DNA from: Erythrobacter sp. CCH5-A1
Lineage (GTDB): Bacteria > Pseudomonadota > Alphaproteobacteria > Sphingomonadales > Sphingomonadaceae
DNA length: 7,075 nucleotides
Assembly: GCF_001557115.1 (NCBI RefSeq)
Contig: NZ_LSKQ01000150.1
Location: forward strand, 1 to 7,075
Direction: 5' to 3'
In this document: positions 1 through 4,977 of the stretch, piece after piece
Numbering within the stretch: position 1 is the first letter of the stretch
How the letters are laid out: each line of letters opens with the position of its first letter
Made by a program: the position numbers and the translations under genes
The notes under the pieces: generated by a model
The model's database searches: none
Told to the model about the DNA's origin: nothing
Seen by the model: only the letters and a program-made list of their open reading frames with translations

Positions 1-151
1 TGGTGTTCACGTTGGTGAAGGTGCTCGAGAGGGTCGAGCCGAGGTTGGTCATCGCGGTGATCGCGGCGACGGCGATCAGAGCGGCGATCAGGCCGTATTC
101 GATGGCGGTGGCGCCCTGTTCGTCGCGGACGAGGTTCTTGAAGAAGGTCAT
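1..151 (-). CDS. Flp/Fap-type pilin subunit, 3' end outside the window
   Basis: Reading leftward from an ATG at 151-149 gives 50 residues before the window ends, beginning MTFFKNLVRDEQGATAIEYG. This is the N-terminus of a type IVb (Flp) prepilin: a short basic leader, then G13 | A14-T-A-I-E18-Y19, where a prepilin peptidase of the TadV/CpaA type would cut after the glycine, leaving Glu at +5 of the mature protein. A hydrophobic helix (about residues 14-35) follows and would form the pilus core. A good ribosome site (AGGAG, 7 bases upstream of the start) supports this start. Family knowledge: such pilins build thin adhesive pili assembled by Tad machinery, none of which is visible here. A second pilin gene lies 114 bases upstream on the same strand, so the two may be transcribed together. 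The C-terminal end and stop are not seen. Confidence 0.88.
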   Translation of the reverse strand, partial: MTFFKNLVRDEQGATAIEYGLIAALIAVAAITAMTNLGSTLSSTFTNVNT

Positions 152-265
152 GTCTAGTCTCCTGGTTTGGTCTTCGGTACCCGTGCCCCCCTGTGTCGCG
201 GCGGGCTGACTTTAGTTAGACTGCCAGTTCTTGAGAAATTCCTAACTCGGCGGCCCAAGTGGAAT
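152..265. other. Spacer between the two pilin genes
   Basis: This 114-base spacer separates the upstream pilin stop (268-266) from the start of the partial pilin. It contains the AGGAG ribosome site of the partial pilin gene (about 159-163). I see no convincing intrinsic terminator and no clear sigma-70 or sigma-54 promoter, so read-through from the upstream pilin gene is possible. Confidence 0.4.
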
Positions 266-448
266 TTATTTCGACATCGCAGCCACGCTCTTGCTTTCGA
301 CATTGCCCCACATGCTGATTGTGGTGGTCGCAACGCTGTGCAGCGCGGCGATCATGGCGATGACGATAAGCGAGAGGATCAGACCATATTCGATAGCGGT
401 TGCACCCGACTGGTCGTCGACAAGCCTTTTCATGAATGTCGACAGCAT
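266..448 (-). CDS. Flp/Fap-type pilin subunit, second copy
   Basis: A 60-residue protein starting MLSTFMKRLVDDQSGATAIE. It has the Flp prepilin hallmark G15 | A16-T-A-I-E20-Y21-G-L-I followed by one hydrophobic helix to about residue 40, and a short polar tail ending in SVAAMSK. I chose the ATG at 448-446 because AGAGGG lies 7 bases upstream; the ATG at 433 has no ribosome site and the reading frame further upstream lacks one too. It shares the leader type and the GATAIEYGLI core with the neighbouring pilin, but the helix and tail differ, so it is a diverged paralogue rather than a recent duplicate. The role is presumed to be major or minor pilin of a Tad/Flp pilus. Export and cleavage need genes that are not in this window. 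Confidence 0.88.
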   Translation of the reverse strand: MLSTFMKRLVDDQSGATAIEYGLILSLIVIAMIAALHSVATTTISMWGNVESKSVAAMSK

Positions 449-549
449 CGGGAAACCCTCTACTTCGTTGCGTTCTGACGGGTTCGAAAATCGGTCCAAA
501 CCGTTAAGAATGAGTTGATGGGACGCACCATGATGGAAAGAAAACCGAC

Positions 550-963
550 ATGACGCCCGGGTGGATCGCGGTGGTGGCCGGCGCCCTCGAGCGGGGGGAT
601 GGCCGTTGGTTGATGCACCTCAGACCTCAAGGAAAGCATCACGGCGGACTATGGGAATTCCCCGGTGGCAAGGTGGAGCCCGGGGAAATGCCCGCCTCTG
701 CGCTGGTGCGCGAAATCGCCGAGGAGCTGGGGGTCGCGTGCAAGGCCAATGACCTGGTGCCTTGCGGCTTTGCCGAGACCGACGGGAGCGGGCAGGGCGA
801 TCGGGCGCTGGTGCTGCTCCTTTATCGCCTGAGCGTCTGGCAGGGCGAGCCGCAAGCGCTCGAGGGCGGCGCGGTGGGCTGGTTCACTCCCGAAGAAGTC
901 GCCGCGCTGCCCAAACCGCCGCTCGACGCGGCGCTCGCCGCAGGGCTCTTCCATTTTCGCTGA
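550..963 (+). CDS. mutT: MutT-like Nudix hydrolase (probable 8-oxo-dGTP diphosphatase)
   Basis: A 137-residue protein with a complete Nudix box at residues 40-62: G40-x5-E46-x7-R54-E55-I-x-E58-E59-x-G61-V62. The glutamates of the REIAEELGV segment bind the catalytic Mg2+. The stretch before the box (LWEFPGGKVEPGE) and the length are typical of MutT itself, which hydrolyses 8-oxo-dGTP to the monophosphate in the cytoplasm and so keeps oxidised guanine out of DNA. Other small Nudix pyrophosphohydrolases share the box, so the exact substrate is inferred. GGAAAG lies 9 bases before the ATG. The gene diverges from the second pilin gene (101-base spacer) and is followed after 60 bases by tRNA-Arg. 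A 7-codon frame (530-553) overlaps the start as ATGA; I regard it as chance. Confidence 0.9.
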   Translation: MTPGWIAVVAGALERGDGRWLMHLRPQGKHHGGLWEFPGGKVEPGEMPASALVREIAEELGVACKANDLVPCGFAETDGSGQGDRALVLLLYRLSVWQGEPQALEGGAVGWFTPEEVAALPKPPLDAALAAGLFHFR

Positions 964-980
964 TTCGCGACCGAAGCCTC

Positions 981-1009
981 TTGCCAAGCCCAAACGACCC
1001 TCCTAAAGG
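981..1009 (+). promoter_or_regulatory. Candidate promoter of tRNA-Arg
   Basis: TTGCCA (981-986) and TAAAGG (1004-1009) are separated by 17 bases and lie 15 bases before the mature tRNA 5' end. The -35 matches consensus at four of six positions and the -10 is weak, so this is a position-supported guess. Confidence 0.35.
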
Positions 1010-1023
1010 CCGCCCCCTAGCGC

Positions 1024-1100
1024 GCACCCGTAGCTCAGCTGGATAGAGCATCAGACTACGAATCTGAGGGTCGGACGTTCGAATCGTTCCGGGTGCGCCA
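1024..1100 (+). tRNA. tRNA-Arg (anticodon ACG)
   Basis: The cloverleaf folds completely. The acceptor stem GCACCCG (1024-1030) pairs with CGGGTGC (1090-1096), followed by discriminator G and an encoded CCA (1098-1100). The D arm is GCTC/GAGC (1033-1036 with 1046-1049). The anticodon stem TCAGA/TCTGA encloses the loop CTACGAA, giving anticodon ACG at 1058-1060. The T arm GGACG/CGTTC encloses TTCGAAT. Anticodon ACG, with A34 normally edited to inosine by TadA, reads the CGU, CGC and CGA arginine codons. The gene is 77 nt long and stands alone, with a strong terminator starting at its final base. Part of its 3' end recurs at 1223-1241. Confidence 0.97.
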
Positions 1101-1137
1101 AAACAGCCCGCTCCTTGCAAAAGGGGCGGGCTGTTTT
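1100..1137 (+). terminator. Intrinsic terminator of tRNA-Arg
   Basis: A 17-bp stem (1100-1116 with 1121-1137, one G-T wobble) closes on a GCAA tetraloop at 1117-1120. It has A-rich left and T-rich right ends (AAAACAGCCCGC / GCGGGCTGTTTT). It begins at the last base of the tRNA CCA. Confidence 0.93.
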
Positions 1138-1161
1138 GGTTCTACCACGGATCATTCGAAC

Positions 1162-1241
1162 ACGTTCGGAATCGGAGGCGGCGCGAGCCGCCGGAGATGG
1201 CGGAGCCGCGCAGCGGCGGAGCAATCGTTCCGGGTGCGCCA
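1162..1241 (+). pseudogene. Interrupted fragment of a tRNA-Arg 3' end
   Basis: Bases 1223-1241 are identical to the last 19 bases of the intact tRNA-Arg (1082-1100: AATCGTTCCGGGTGCGCCA), covering the end of the T arm, the acceptor 3' strand and CCA. Upstream, ACGTTCGG then AATCG (1162-1174) matches the intact T-arm sequence ACGTTCG then AATCG (1075-1086) apart from one added G. The two pieces are separated by 48 GC-rich bases. No acceptor 5' strand, D arm or anticodon arm was found upstream, so this cannot make a tRNA. It may be the remnant of a tandem tRNA duplication, or of a tRNA-targeted integration event. The match is seen directly; the history is inference. Confidence 0.6.
1175..1222. 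repeat. Small GC-rich palindromic element flanked by AATCG
   Basis: This 48-base segment holds two hairpins: GGCGGC-GCGA-GCCGCC (1177-1192) and GCCGC-GCA-GCGGC (1205-1217). It is flanked by direct repeats AATCG at 1170-1174 and 1223-1227. Removing the segment and one AATCG would restore a near-perfect tRNA-Arg T arm and 3' end. That suggests a REP-like or miniature mobile element with a 5-base target duplication. Whether it is repeated elsewhere in the genome cannot be seen here. Confidence 0.45.
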
Positions 1242-1280
1242 ACAAGGCCCGTTGCCTCGCAAGGGGCGGCGGGCCTTGTT
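1241..1280. terminator. Second GCAA-loop terminator hairpin
   Basis: The hairpin pairs 1241-1258 with 1263-1280 around a GCAA tetraloop (1259-1262). The outer 11 bp (AACAAGGCCCG / CGGGCCTTGTT) are perfect and the inner part has several wobbles. It directly follows the tRNA 3' fragment, as the first terminator follows the intact tRNA. It lies 4 bases past the metallopeptidase stop, so it may now end that gene on the minus strand. There is no long T run on either side. Confidence 0.7.
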
Positions 1281-1284
1281 GGTT

Positions 1285-1674
1285 TCAGTCCTCCACCGAA
1301 TCCTCGAGCGCGTGCATGTCCTCGTCCGACAGGCCGAAATGGTGCCCAGCCTCGTGGATCACGACATGGCGCACCAGCTCGGCAAAGCCGACACCTGTCT
1401 CCTCCATCTCGGCGATCAGGGGCTGGCGGAACAGGGTGATGACGGGCGGCAGGCCTTCGCTGTCCCATTGGCTCCTTTCGGTCAGCGCCACGCCTTCATA
1501 GAGCCCGGTCAGATCCCACGGGTCCTCGATGCCGAGCGAATCGAGCTGCTCGTCGGTCGCGAAGTCCTCCACCCGCACCACGACGCCTTCAAGCTCGCGG
1601 GCGAAGACCTCCGGCAGCCGCGCCAGAACCGCGCGGGCGAGCGCCTCGAATTCAGCAGCACTGGGTTCGCGCAC
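1285..1674 (-). CDS. Zincin-like metallopeptidase family protein
   Basis: A 129-residue protein read leftward from a GTG at 1674-1672. AAAGGAG lies 9 bases upstream of that codon, which decides the start; the open frame continues upstream into the folE region but without a ribosome site. Residues 107-111 are H-E-A-G-H, followed by HFGLSDEDMHALE near the C-terminus. This is the zinc-binding helix and tail of the small bacterial zincin family (Pfam Zincin_1, formerly DUF1025). H107 and H111 would bind zinc and E108 would be the catalytic base. Length and tail position fit that family, which has no signal peptide and so is probably cytoplasmic. The substrates are not known to me. The gene diverges from folE across 176 bases. 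Confidence 0.87.
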   Translation of the reverse strand: MREPSAAEFEALARAVLARLPEVFARELEGVVVRVEDFATDEQLDSLGIEDPWDLTGLYEGVALTERSQWDSEGLPPVITLFRQPLIAEMEETGVGFAELVRHVVIHEAGHHFGLSDEDMHALEDSVED

Positions 1675-1850
1675 GCGGTTTTGCTCCTTTCGCCCGGACC
1701 AGGGGATGCATTGCGAAAAATGCCTATTACATTTGCATAGGTGGGGACGGCATCCATCGGCTGCAATCGGCGTATCTTGGCGGAACGCCTGCATGGTTCG
1801 ATGGTTGACGTCACTCGGGATCGACAGGCGAGGGGGCTCCTGAAGAGCCG
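1675..1850. promoter_or_regulatory. Divergent spacer between the metallopeptidase gene and folE
   Basis: This region must hold the promoters of both genes. It contains several short dyads: GCATT/AATGC (1708-1712 with 1719-1723), CCTAT/ATAGG (1723-1727 with 1737-1741) and the perfect 8-base palindrome TGACGTCA (1806-1813). TTGACG at 1805-1810 resembles a -35 box, but I see no good -10 box after it. The metallopeptidase ribosome site is at 1684-1690. No operator can be assigned to a known regulator. Confidence 0.35.
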
Positions 1851-2501
1851 ATGAGTGCAGAAAGACCAGAAACCATGAACCATATCTCCGCCCACGATCA
1901 CGACGATGTGTTCGATCCGGAAAATCCGCTCGGCAAGCCCGAGGTGCCCGAGAACGTGCAGGACGCGATCCGCACGCTGATCGCGTGGGCGGGCGACGAT
2001 CCGAACCGCGAAGGCCTGCTCGACACCCCCAAGCGCGTGGGCCGCGCATGGCTCGAATATTGCGAGGGTTACCGCGAAGACCCGGCGATCCACCTCACCC
2101 GCCAGTTCACCGAAGTGGGGGGCTATGACGAGATCGTGCTGCTGAAGGACATCCCCTTCCAGTCGCATTGCGAACACCACATGGCGCCGATCGTCGGCAA
2201 GGCGGCGATCGCCTATCTGCCGCGGAACAAGGTCGTCGGCATCTCCAAGCTCGCGCGCGTGCTGCACGGCTATGCCAGCCGCCTGCAGATCCAGGAGCGC
2301 CTCACGGCCGAGGTCGCGCAGTGCATCTGGGACCATCTCGATCCGCATGGCGTTGCCGTGGTGATCGAGGCCGAGCATGGCTGCATGACCGGGCGCGGGG
2401 TCAAGACCCATGGCGTCGGCATGGTCACCAGCCGGGTGCTCGGCTGCTTCCTCGAAGATCATCGCAGCCGCAAGGAAGTGATGAGCCTGATGGGCTACTG
2501 A
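1851..2501 (+). CDS. folE: GTP cyclohydrolase I (GTP cyclohydrolase IA)
   Basis: A 216-residue protein that converts GTP to 7,8-dihydroneopterin triphosphate and formate, the first step of tetrahydrofolate synthesis, in the cytoplasm. Family signatures are plain: PNREGLLDTPKRV (51-63), SHCEHHMAPIVGKA (105-118), GISKLARVLHGYASRLQIQERL (split around 130-151) and EAEHGCMTGRGVKTHG (173-188). The zinc ligands align as C107, H110 and C178, with H109 and H176 matching the catalytic histidines, so this is the zinc-dependent type IA enzyme and not FolE2. Length agrees with bacterial FolE. The start is uncertain: the ATG at 1851 has GAAGAG only 3 bases away, and an ATG at 1875 (M9) has a weak GAAAG 10 bases away. 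The first 20 or so residues are His/Asp-rich and not conserved. Confidence 0.96.
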   Translation: MSAERPETMNHISAHDHDDVFDPENPLGKPEVPENVQDAIRTLIAWAGDDPNREGLLDTPKRVGRAWLEYCEGYREDPAIHLTRQFTEVGGYDEIVLLKDIPFQSHCEHHMAPIVGKAAIAYLPRNKVVGISKLARVLHGYASRLQIQERLTAEVAQCIWDHLDPHGVAVVIEAEHGCMTGRGVKTHGVGMVTSRVLGCFLEDHRSRKEVMSLMGY

Positions 2502-2526
2502 CCTGCAAGGTTGCAGCGATCGGCAG

Positions 2527-2548
2527 ATTGACGGCGTTCACCGTCAAT
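2527..2548 (+). terminator. Possible folE terminator hairpin
   Basis: ATTGACGG (2527-2534) pairs perfectly with CCGTCAAT (2541-2548) around a 6-base loop, 25 bases after the folE stop. No T run follows, so it may be a weak terminator or only an RNA-stabilising hairpin. A second small dyad, CTGCAA-GG-TTGCAG, lies at 2503-2516 directly behind the stop. Confidence 0.45.
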
Positions 2549-2572
2549 TGAGCAAACTGCAACCGAGGTTGG

Positions 2573-2601
2573 TTGGAGCGCTTCTGCTGCGATGATATGA
2601 C
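2573..2601 (+). promoter_or_regulatory. Candidate promoter of the secreted protein gene
   Basis: TTGGAG (2573-2578) and TATGAC (2596-2601) are 17 bases apart and lie 46 bases before the ATG at 2648. The -10 box overlaps an inverted repeat, GATGAT / ATCATC (2591-2609). The assignment is by eye only. Confidence 0.3.
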
Positions 2602-2647
2602 ACATCATCGACGGTCATAAAGGCCGCGACAAGCAGGAGAGACCATC

Positions 2648-3088
2648 ATGAAGAAACTTGTGATTGGCGCCGCAGTGCTGGCTGCCAGCCTCGCTGCACC
2701 CGCCATTGCGCTCGAGCACGAGGTGGTGATCGACCATGCCGAAGGGCCGATCGCGGCCGACTACAAGGGCACGGTGACGGTCGAGACACGCCAGGTCGGC
2801 GCTGCCGGTGCCCCCGGGCGGGCGAGCACGCTCAGCTGCCGGTGGACCGCAAGGCTGAGCGTCGAGCGCGTCGCCAAGGTCGGCAGCACCATGAGCTCGC
2901 GTCGCACGCTGACCAGCGACGACGTCGCCAGCGGCGCCCGCCCGGGTTGGTGTCCCACCAACCCCGACGTGATCGCCAAGCTGGTCGATGCCCGCAGCGA
3001 GCGGGTGCGCGGCGCGCTGCTCGCGCTGGTCGAGCAGGACCGCGCGGCGCTGGTGGCTGAGGCCGACACCGCCACCACGCTCGGCTGA
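2648..3088 (+). CDS. Secreted protein of unknown function with two cysteines
   Basis: A 146-residue protein that I do not recognise as a named family. Residues 1-21 form a classical Sec signal peptide: MKK, a hydrophobic run rich in Ala/Leu/Val, and a probable cut after AIA (A21), giving a mature periplasmic protein of about 125 residues. The mature part begins LEHEVVIDHAEG and has beta-like segments (about 25-50 and 60-90) with cysteines C64 and C102, which could form a disulfide. The last 35 residues look helical and charged. AGGAGA lies 7 bases before the ATG. It stands alone between folE and a strong terminator, so it is probably a single-gene transcript. No catalytic motif is seen. A conserved hypothetical of Sphingomonadales is my guess. 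Confidence 0.82.
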   Translation: MKKLVIGAAVLAASLAAPAIALEHEVVIDHAEGPIAADYKGTVTVETRQVGAAGAPGRASTLSCRWTARLSVERVAKVGSTMSSRRTLTSDDVASGARPGWCPTNPDVIAKLVDARSERVRGALLALVEQDRAALVAEADTATTLG

Positions 3089-3112
3089 GGACCGCAGGGC
3101 CCGCATTGCGGA

Positions 3113-3144
3113 CGGGCGCTCCCGGCGACGGGAGCGCCCGTTTT
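3113..3144 (+). terminator. Strong intrinsic terminator after the secreted protein gene
   Basis: A perfect 12-bp stem (CGGGCGCTCCCG 3113-3124 with 3129-3140) closes on a GCGA tetraloop and is followed by TTTT. The right arm and T run are partly repeated just downstream: GCGCCCGTTTTCGC at 3134-3147 and GCGCCCCGTTTTCGC at 3146-3160. This small tandem duplication looks like slippage. Confidence 0.93.
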
Positions 3145-3234
3145 CGCGCCCCGTTTTCGCATTTGCGGTCAGCGGCAATCCGTCATAGCTTTCGGCCCGG
3201 GATCCCATCGAAGATCATCCGAGGAGACTGTCCG

Positions 3235-3759
3235 ATGCTGCCTTTCACCGCCCGCCATCTGCTCGCGCTTGCCGCACCGGTCGCCATGCTGGCCGCCTGT
3301 TCGGGCGGGGACGCGGCCGATCCGGCTGCCGAAGGCACCGCCGCCGCGCCAGCCGCCGCCGCGGGCGAGGCGCCGCCGGTCCTCAAGGAGCGCGAGGAGA
3401 ATTTCGAGGCGATCGGCAAGGCCTTCAAGGCGATACGCGGCCAGCTCGATGCCGATGCGCCCGACTTTGCTCTGATCGCCGCCAGCGCGACCGACATCAA
3501 CACCCGCGCGGCTGCGATCCCGAACCACTTCCCCGCCGGAACCAGCACCGCCGACGGCTTCAAGACCGAGGCCCTGCCCGCGATCTGGGAAAAGCCCGAG
3601 GAGTTCAAGGCGGCGGCGCAGAAGCTGGTCGACGAAAGCGCCAAGCTTGCGAGCCTCGCCCCCGGCGGCGACAAGGCGGCCGTGGCCGCGCAGGCGATGG
3701 CGATGGGCGGGGCCTGCAAGGGCTGCCACGACAAGTTCCGGCAAGACGACGAGAAGTAG
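3235..3759 (+). CDS. Cytochrome c' family protein, predicted lipoprotein
   Basis: A 174-residue c-type cytochrome. The ATG at 3235 has GAGGAG 8 bases upstream and directly gives an export signal; the open frame upstream of it overlaps a terminator. The signal ends in a lipobox, L19-A20-A21-C22, with S23 after it, predicting lipidation of C22 and sorting to the outer membrane. An Ala/Pro/Gly-rich linker (about 23-48) leads to a four-helix domain (about 49-170) that ends in the haem-binding motif C161-K-G-C164-H165. A single CxxCH close to the C-terminus of a helical bundle is the mark of cytochrome c' (Pfam Cytochrom_C_2), whose members bind NO or serve in electron transfer. The usual members are soluble periplasmic proteins of about 130 mature residues, so the lipobox and linker are unusual. 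The b-type cytochrome gene starts 3 bases after the stop. Confidence 0.9.
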   Translation: MLPFTARHLLALAAPVAMLAACSGGDAADPAAEGTAAAPAAAAGEAPPVLKEREENFEAIGKAFKAIRGQLDADAPDFALIAASATDINTRAAAIPNHFPAGTSTADGFKTEALPAIWEKPEEFKAAAQKLVDESAKLASLAPGGDKAAVAAQAMAMGGACKGCHDKFRQDDEK

Positions 3760-3762
3760 GGC

Positions 3763-4449
3763 GTGAGCGAGACCGCTCCGCCGCGCGCGGGACTGCCTGC
3801 CGACATCAGCGTGTGGGACCCGCTGCTGCGGATCGTTCACTGGAGCTTCCCCCTGCTGATCCCCGCGATGTGGTGGACGGCGGAGAACGACAAGTGGGCG
3901 CAGCACAAGCGCTTGGGGCTGGTGCTGCTCGGTCTGCTGGTGTTCCGGCTGCTGTGGGGCTTCCTCGGCGCTGAGACCGCGCGTTTCGCGCAGTTCGTGA
4001 AGGGACCCAAGGCTGTGCTCGCCTATCTGCGCAGTGGCGCGGGCGGGCCCGCGATCGGCCACTCGCCGCTGGGCGGATGGAGCACCATGGTGCTGCTCGG
4101 CGCGATGCTGTTGCAGGTCAGCCTCGGGCTGTTCGCAGGCGATCCCTTCGACGGGACGACCGGGCCGCTGAATAGCCTCGTCGGGGTCAGCCTCGCCGAC
4201 ACCATCACCGAGCTGCACGAGACGGTCTTCTGGGTGATCGCCGGGCTGATTGCGCTGCACCTGGCCGCGATCTGCTTCTATGCGGTGCGAGGAAATGACC
4301 TCTTGAGCCCGATGGTCGGCGGCACCCGTCCGCCTCTGGAGGGCGTGGCCGGGATCGGCCCGGTGCCGTGGGTGAGGGGGCTGCTCGCTTGCGGCCTTGC
4401 AGCGGCGCTAGCGCTGTGGGTGGCATTCGGTGCGCCGCCGCTGACGTGA
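3763..4449 (+). CDS. Membrane cytochrome b (cytochrome b561 / Ni,Fe-hydrogenase cytochrome b-like)
   Basis: A 228-residue inner-membrane protein starting with GTG at 3763. The purine-rich end of the preceding gene (AGAAGTAGG) serves as ribosome site, and the 3-base gap implies translational coupling to cytochrome c'. The next in-frame ATG (M36) would remove a haem ligand, so GTG is preferred. Hydrophobic segments lie at about 21-38, 51-68, 107-126, 152-175 and 200-222. Candidate haem b ligands are H26 (RIVHWSF), H48 (WAQHKRLG), H152 (TELHETVFW) and H166 (LIALHLAA), the four-histidine pattern of the di-haem cytochrome b561 bacterial family. The WDPLLRIVHWSF opening is typical of it. Inferred role: electron exchange between the quinone pool or another membrane donor and the adjacent c-type cytochrome. 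The fifth hydrophobic segment follows the four-helix core. Confidence 0.9.
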   Translation: MSETAPPRAGLPADISVWDPLLRIVHWSFPLLIPAMWWTAENDKWAQHKRLGLVLLGLLVFRLLWGFLGAETARFAQFVKGPKAVLAYLRSGAGGPAIGHSPLGGWSTMVLLGAMLLQVSLGLFAGDPFDGTTGPLNSLVGVSLADTITELHETVFWVIAGLIALHLAAICFYAVRGNDLLSPMVGGTRPPLEGVAGIGPVPWVRGLLACGLAAALALWVAFGAPPLT

Positions 4450-4489
4450 TGCGCAGTGCATGCCTGCATTGGCAAGCAATTGCGAAGGA

Positions 4490-4903
4490 TCACTCCACCG
4501 GCGGCGTATCGACCGGTTCCACGGTTGTCGGTCCGCGTGTCTCGCCAATAATGGCGACGACTTCGACCAGCCGGCCCTCCGTGGTCCTGTCGAACATGGC
4601 CGAGAGGGTCCGCGTCATTTCGGCTCCGTCCTCGAACCGGCCCGTGATCTTAATTTCGCAATCAGGCAAATATTCCGAGAAATAGGTGCATTTGGCGCTT
4701 TCGACGCGGACCAGAATCGCGTCCTTGCCGTTTCTGCTCGCAAAGTGGGCGAAGCGGCCTTTCCAGTCGGCCCAGTGATCGCTCACATAACCAGCGATCT
4801 CTGAGGTATCGGGCAGGGCGGGACGCTCGGGGGAAGCAGCCTGCGCGGTGCTTTTTATGGCCAGTATCCCGGCAAGGGCGATAAGGGTGCGTTGTCGGCT
4901 CAT
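4490..4903 (-). CDS. Secreted protein of unknown function
   Basis: A 137-residue protein, not recognised as a named family. It starts MSRQRTLIALAGILAI and has a signal peptide with probable cleavage after A22 (TAQA). The mature part has an aromatic and charged segment (YVSDHWADWKGRFAHF, 39-54), then two cysteines ten residues apart (C72, C82) that could form a disulfide, beta-like strands such as CEIKITGRF and VEVVAIIG, and a Pro/Val/Thr-rich tail. No ribosome site is obvious before the ATG at 4903-4901, which lowers confidence in the start, though it is the start that gives a proper signal peptide. Its gene faces the cytochrome pair across 40 bases, where I see no clear terminator, and lies downstream of the peroxiredoxin gene on the same strand. 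It contains AT-richer patches (4645-4690) than its neighbours. Confidence 0.72.
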   Translation of the reverse strand: MSRQRTLIALAGILAIKSTAQAASPERPALPDTSEIAGYVSDHWADWKGRFAHFASRNGKDAILVRVESAKCTYFSEYLPDCEIKITGRFEDGAEMTRTLSAMFDRTTEGRLVEVVAIIGETRGPTTVEPVDTPPVE

Positions 4904-4939
4904 TGCCGCTGAACATAGGCGGATTGGAGCGCGCCCGTA

Positions 4940-4969
4940 AGCCCCCCGGCGCCTGTGCGGCGGGGGGCT
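4940..4969 (-). terminator. Terminator hairpin after the peroxiredoxin gene
   Basis: A 9-bp stem AGCCCCCCG / CGGGGGGCT (4940-4948 with 4961-4969) with a 12-base loop lies 8 bases past the peroxiredoxin stop. On the minus strand the tail is only TTACGG, so T-run support is poor. It separates the peroxiredoxin gene from the secreted protein gene at 4903. Confidence 0.65.
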
Positions 4970-4977
4970 CGCCAGAT

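Noticed and set aside
530..553. A 7-codon leader frame (MMERKPT) overlapping the mutT start as ATGA
   Set aside because: It is too short and lacks any attenuator structure or repeated regulatory codons; chance is the simpler explanation.
1082..1241. attL/attR pair of an integrated element
   Set aside because: The repeats are only about 140 bases apart with no integrase or cargo between them, so at most this is a leftover; it is recorded as a tRNA fragment instead.
1093..1740. A plus-strand frame beginning in the tRNA and crossing the metallopeptidase gene
   Set aside because: It includes tRNA and terminator sequence and is antisense to the HEAGHH protein; frames of this kind over tRNA genes are common false calls.
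1509..2462. A 317-codon minus-strand frame opposite folE
   Set aside because: It is antisense to FolE over most of its length and has no ribosome site or recognisable domain.
3169..4260. A 363-codon minus-strand frame across the cytochrome genes
   Set aside because: The translation is Gln/Arg/His-rich with no domain, and it lies antisense to two genes with clear haem motifs.
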